A stretch of DNA of 7,846 nucleotides from the NCBI GenBank assembly GCA_002291985.1, contig DBBB01000021.1:1-7846 (forward strand), read 5' to 3'. Of the stretch, positions 6,107-7,846 are shown one piece after another; the first letter of the stretch is position 1, and every line of letters begins with the position of its first letter. This stretch comes from Firmicutes bacterium UBA995 (GTDB lineage: Bacteria > Bacillota > Sulfobacillia > UBA995). Made by a program: the position numbers and the translations under genes. The notes beneath the pieces were generated by a model, which was not told where the DNA came from, ran no database searches, and saw nothing but the letters and a program-made list of their open reading frames with translations.

Positions 6107-7309
6107 GTGCAGGGGTCGCGAATGGCCGAGCTGAAAATCCCCGCCCGGGTACTCATGGGGCCGGGACCAAGTGACGTCGATCCGCGCGTCTTGCGAGCGC
6201 TGGGCATGCCACTGCTTGGTCACCTGGACCCGGCCTTTCTGGCCATCATGAACGATATCATGGAGGCGCTCCGCAGCGTATTTCGCACTGCCAACCGGTT
6301 GACCCTGCCCGTCTCCGGCACCGGCAGCGCCGGGATGGAGACGCTGCTGGTCAACTTGCTCGAGCCGGGGGACCGGGCACTGGTCGTCGTCCAGGGTCTC
6401 TTCGGCCAACGCATGGTCGATGCGGCCAGGCGTTGCGGCGCCGAGACCCACGTGGTCGAGGCAGCGTGGGGCGAGGCGGTGGACCCGGCAGCCGTGGAAC
6501 GGGCCCTCGGACAAATCCCGGGTAACGTCAAGCTCGTAGCCGTGGTCCACGCCGAGACTTCCACCGGCGTTATGCAGCCCATCCCCCCCCTGGCGGACAT
6601 CGCTCACCGGGCCGGCGCCCTCCTGGTGGTGGATTGCGTCACCTCCCTCGGGGGTTGCCCCGTGGAGATCGATGCCTGGGGAGTGGATGCCGCCTTCAGT
6701 GGCACCCAGAAGTGCCTGTCTTGCCCGCCCGGCCTGGCGCCGATCACCCTCAACGCCAGGGCGGAGGAGGCGGTGAGGGCCCGCCGGCAACCCGTGCAAA
6801 GCTGGTACCTCGACCTCACCATGGTGATGAGCTACTGGGGACAGGAGCGAGTCTACCACCATACCGCTCCCATCTCCATGCTGTACGCCTTTCGCGAGGC
6901 GCTGCAGCTCGTACTGGAGGAAGGTCTCGAACACCGTTTCGAACGCCACCGCACCGGCTCGCAGGCACTGGCGGCGGGCCTCGAGGCCATGGGGCTCGAA
7001 CTCCTCGTCACCCGGGAGTCTCGCCTGCCGTCCCTCACCACCGTGACCATCCCGGCCGGCGTGGACGAGTTGCGGGTACGGCGGGAACTGCTCCAGGACT
7101 TCGGCATCGAGATCGGCGGCGGGCTCGGCCCCTTGAAGGGGCGAGTCTGGCGCATCGGCACCATGGGTTACTCCTGCCAGGAGAAGAATATCATCCTCTT
7201 GCTCACCGCGATGGAACAGGTGTTGCGCCGTCAGGGCCAGGAGATCCCGCCCGGCGCCGGAGCCGCGGCGGCAGACGCCGTTTGCGCATCGCGCCGGCCC
7301 AGGGCGTGA
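6107..7309 (+). CDS. Class V PLP aminotransferase, alanine-glyoxylate / serine-pyruvate (PucG-like) family
   Basis: Fold-type I PLP enzyme moving an amino group from a small amino acid (alanine, serine or ureidoglycine in known relatives) to a keto acid such as glyoxylate. It is 400 residues. The N-terminal GPGPSDVDPRVL at 18-29 and GHLDP at 38-42 are family landmarks. SGTGSAGME (70-78) is the phosphate-binding segment. HAETSTGV at 148-155 is followed by Asp176 of VVDCVTSLGG, which contacts the PLP ring nitrogen. SGTQKCLSCPPG at 198-209 carries the Schiff-base Lys202. YHHTAPISMLYAFREAL and GLGPLKGRVWRIGTMG (substrate-carboxylate Arg) match human AGXT and bacterial PucG. Exact substrate cannot be fixed: PucG would suit purine catabolism, but no other ureide genes are present. 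The Ala-rich last 25 or so residues lie beyond the conserved fold. Its stop overlaps the pxpA start. Confidence 0.92.
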   Translation: MQGSRMAELKIPARVLMGPGPSDVDPRVLRALGMPLLGHLDPAFLAIMNDIMEALRSVFRTANRLTLPVSGTGSAGMETLLVNLLEPGDRALVVVQGLFGQRMVDAARRCGAETHVVEAAWGEAVDPAAVERALGQIPGNVKLVAVVHAETSTGVMQPIPPLADIAHRAGALLVVDCVTSLGGCPVEIDAWGVDAAFSGTQKCLSCPPGLAPITLNARAEEAVRARRQPVQSWYLDLTMVMSYWGQERVYHHTAPISMLYAFREALQLVLEEGLEHRFERHRTGSQALAAGLEAMGLELLVTRESRLPSLTTVTIPAGVDELRVRRELLQDFGIEIGGGLGPLKGRVWRIGTMGYSCQEKNIILLLTAMEQVLRRQGQEIPPGAGAAAADAVCASRRPRA

Positions 7310-7716
7310 AGCAGTCCGGGGCCGACCCTGCTGCCAGGCGGATTGACCTGAACGCCGACCTGGGAGAAGGTTTCGGGAGATGGCAATTGGGGGAGGAAGA
7401 ACTCATCCTCCCCTGGATCACTTCCGCCAGCGTGGCCTGCGGTTTTCACGCCGGAGACCCTCGCAGCATCCGTCGCACGCTCGCCCTGGCAGGCCGGCAC
7501 GGGGTGGCGGTGGGGGCCCATCCAGGATACCCCGACCTGGAAGCTATCGTGCTCGGGCCGCCCGGCTCCGTCCTCCTGGAAAAGGCGCGACAGGCACAAC
7601 TGGTCACCGCCGCCGAGGGTTTCGCCGACCGCGCCTACCGGGGCGACGGTACCCTGGCCGGACGCAACCTCCCCGGGGCAGTGATCGACGACCCCCTGTA
7701 CATTGTTCGGCATTAA
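7306..7716 (+). pseudogene. pxpA: Remnant of 5-oxoprolinase subunit A (LamB/YcsF), internally deleted and 3'-truncated
   Basis: Intact PxpA (about 250 residues) works with PxpB and PxpC to hydrolyse 5-oxoproline to glutamate using ATP. From GTG 7306 (GTGA overlap with the aminotransferase stop) the frame gives only 136 residues. The N-terminus is excellent: IDLNADLGEGFG at 13-24, ASVACGFHAGDP at 41-52, VAVGAHPGYPD at 67-77. After LEA (78-80) the protein jumps to LGPPGSVLLEKARQAQL and GFADRAYRGDGTLAGR at 105-120, which in E. coli and Bacillus homologues lie some 75 residues later. The segment with the KPHGALYN signature is missing, without a frame change. After VIDDP (126-130) similarity ends; six unrelated residues follow before TAA 7714-7716, where about 60 more would be expected. 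G+C also drops there. It is almost surely non-functional as PxpA; assembly error is the alternative. PxpB and PxpC are not seen. Confidence 0.82.
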
Positions 7717-7718
7717 GT

Positions 7719-7724
7719 AAGGAA
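7719..7724 (+). promoter_or_regulatory. Ribosome binding site before the last gene
   Basis: AAGGAA lies 8 bases before ATG 7733 and just after the pxpA-remnant stop. It differs in style from the G-rich sites of the other genes, matching the composition change at this point. Confidence 0.5.
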
Positions 7725-7732
7725 TAGTGCAC

Positions 7733-7846
7733 ATGGCGAACACTCGACAAGACCCACCCTGGCAAGTGACTACCGAAAAAGTTGAAACGGCGATTCGGAG
7801 AATCATCGAGATCAGTCGTCCCTCGAAACTTCTCATTTTCGGTTCC
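7733..7846 (+). CDS. Probable small nucleotidyltransferase (MNT/DNA polymerase beta-like), 3' end outside window
   Basis: Only the first 38 residues are visible, in a frame that is open to the right edge. After a polar start (MANTRQDPPWQVT) comes EKVETAIRRIIEISRPSKLL and then IFGS. An amphipathic helix followed by a hydrophobic strand ending in F-G-S is the usual beginning of MNT-type nucleotidyltransferases (pattern ILFGSxARG), found in MntA-HepT toxin-antitoxin pairs and small orphan transferases. The decisive GS-x-A-R-G and D-x-D residues lie beyond the edge, so the call is provisional. ATG 7733 has a ribosome site 8 bases upstream; GTG 7727 is an in-frame alternative. G+C from 7741 to 7846 is 50% (53 of 106 counted) against 70% at 7561-7620, suggesting recent acquisition. 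Confidence 0.6.
   Translation, partial: MANTRQDPPWQVTTEKVETAIRRIIEISRPSKLLIFGS

Noticed and set aside
6099..6134. ATG at 6099 as aminotransferase start or a leader peptide
   Set aside because: Only two bases after the GGGAGGT site, out of frame, and ends after 11 codons.
5960..6949. Minus-strand open frame of 329 codons under the aminotransferase
   Set aside because: Shadow of a clearly conserved + strand gene; no family features and no ribosome site that I could support.
7697..7732. TGTACA (7697-7702) and GTGCAC (7727-7732) as transposon ends
   Set aside because: Six-base palindromes are too short, and only one side of any insertion is visible; noted in the junction finding but not called.

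Overview
The window comes from a GC-rich bacterial chromosome; one counted 60-base stretch near the 3' side is 70% G+C. It has many GTG starts, strong GGAGG-type ribosome binding sites and tightly packed genes all on the + strand. The order purine nucleoside phosphorylase, M50 site-2 protease, scpA, scpB, then an RluB-type pseudouridine synthase resembles the segregation/condensation neighbourhood of Bacillota. I infer a high-GC Bacillota lineage, but no species can be named from this sequence.

Layout: punA (5' end probably cut by the window edge); about 310 bases holding what looks like a small, frameshifted secreted-protein gene; a membrane M50 protease; scpA and scpB; a short gap; a Rid-family (YjgF) protein; an RluB-type pseudouridine synthase; nicotinamidase pncA overlapped by nicotinate phosphoribosyltransferase pncB; a class V (alanine-glyoxylate type) aminotransferase; and a damaged pxpA (LamB/YcsF) overlapping its end. 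At about 7693 the pxpA reading frame breaks off. G+C then drops to about 50%, and a new gene begins whose 38 visible residues look like the N-terminus of a small MNT-type nucleotidyltransferase.

How the genes fit together: scpA/scpB encode the non-SMC parts of the chromosome-condensing complex. pncA and pncB are consecutive steps of nicotinamide salvage to NaMN and are translationally coupled. Purine nucleoside phosphorylases can also split nicotinamide riboside, so punA could feed the same route (inference). The Rid protein, aminotransferase and pxpA belong to amino-acid and imine metabolism, but there is no direct proof that they work together.

The most interesting parts are the 3' junction, where a pxpA remnant with an internal deletion meets foreign-looking DNA, and several reading-frame anomalies: the 827-1137 region, and the start and stop of the rluB-like gene. 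These may be real decay or single-base sequence errors, and raw-read checking would separate the two. No new biochemical system is demonstrable inside the window. If one exists, it most likely lies beyond the 3' edge, downstream of the junction.
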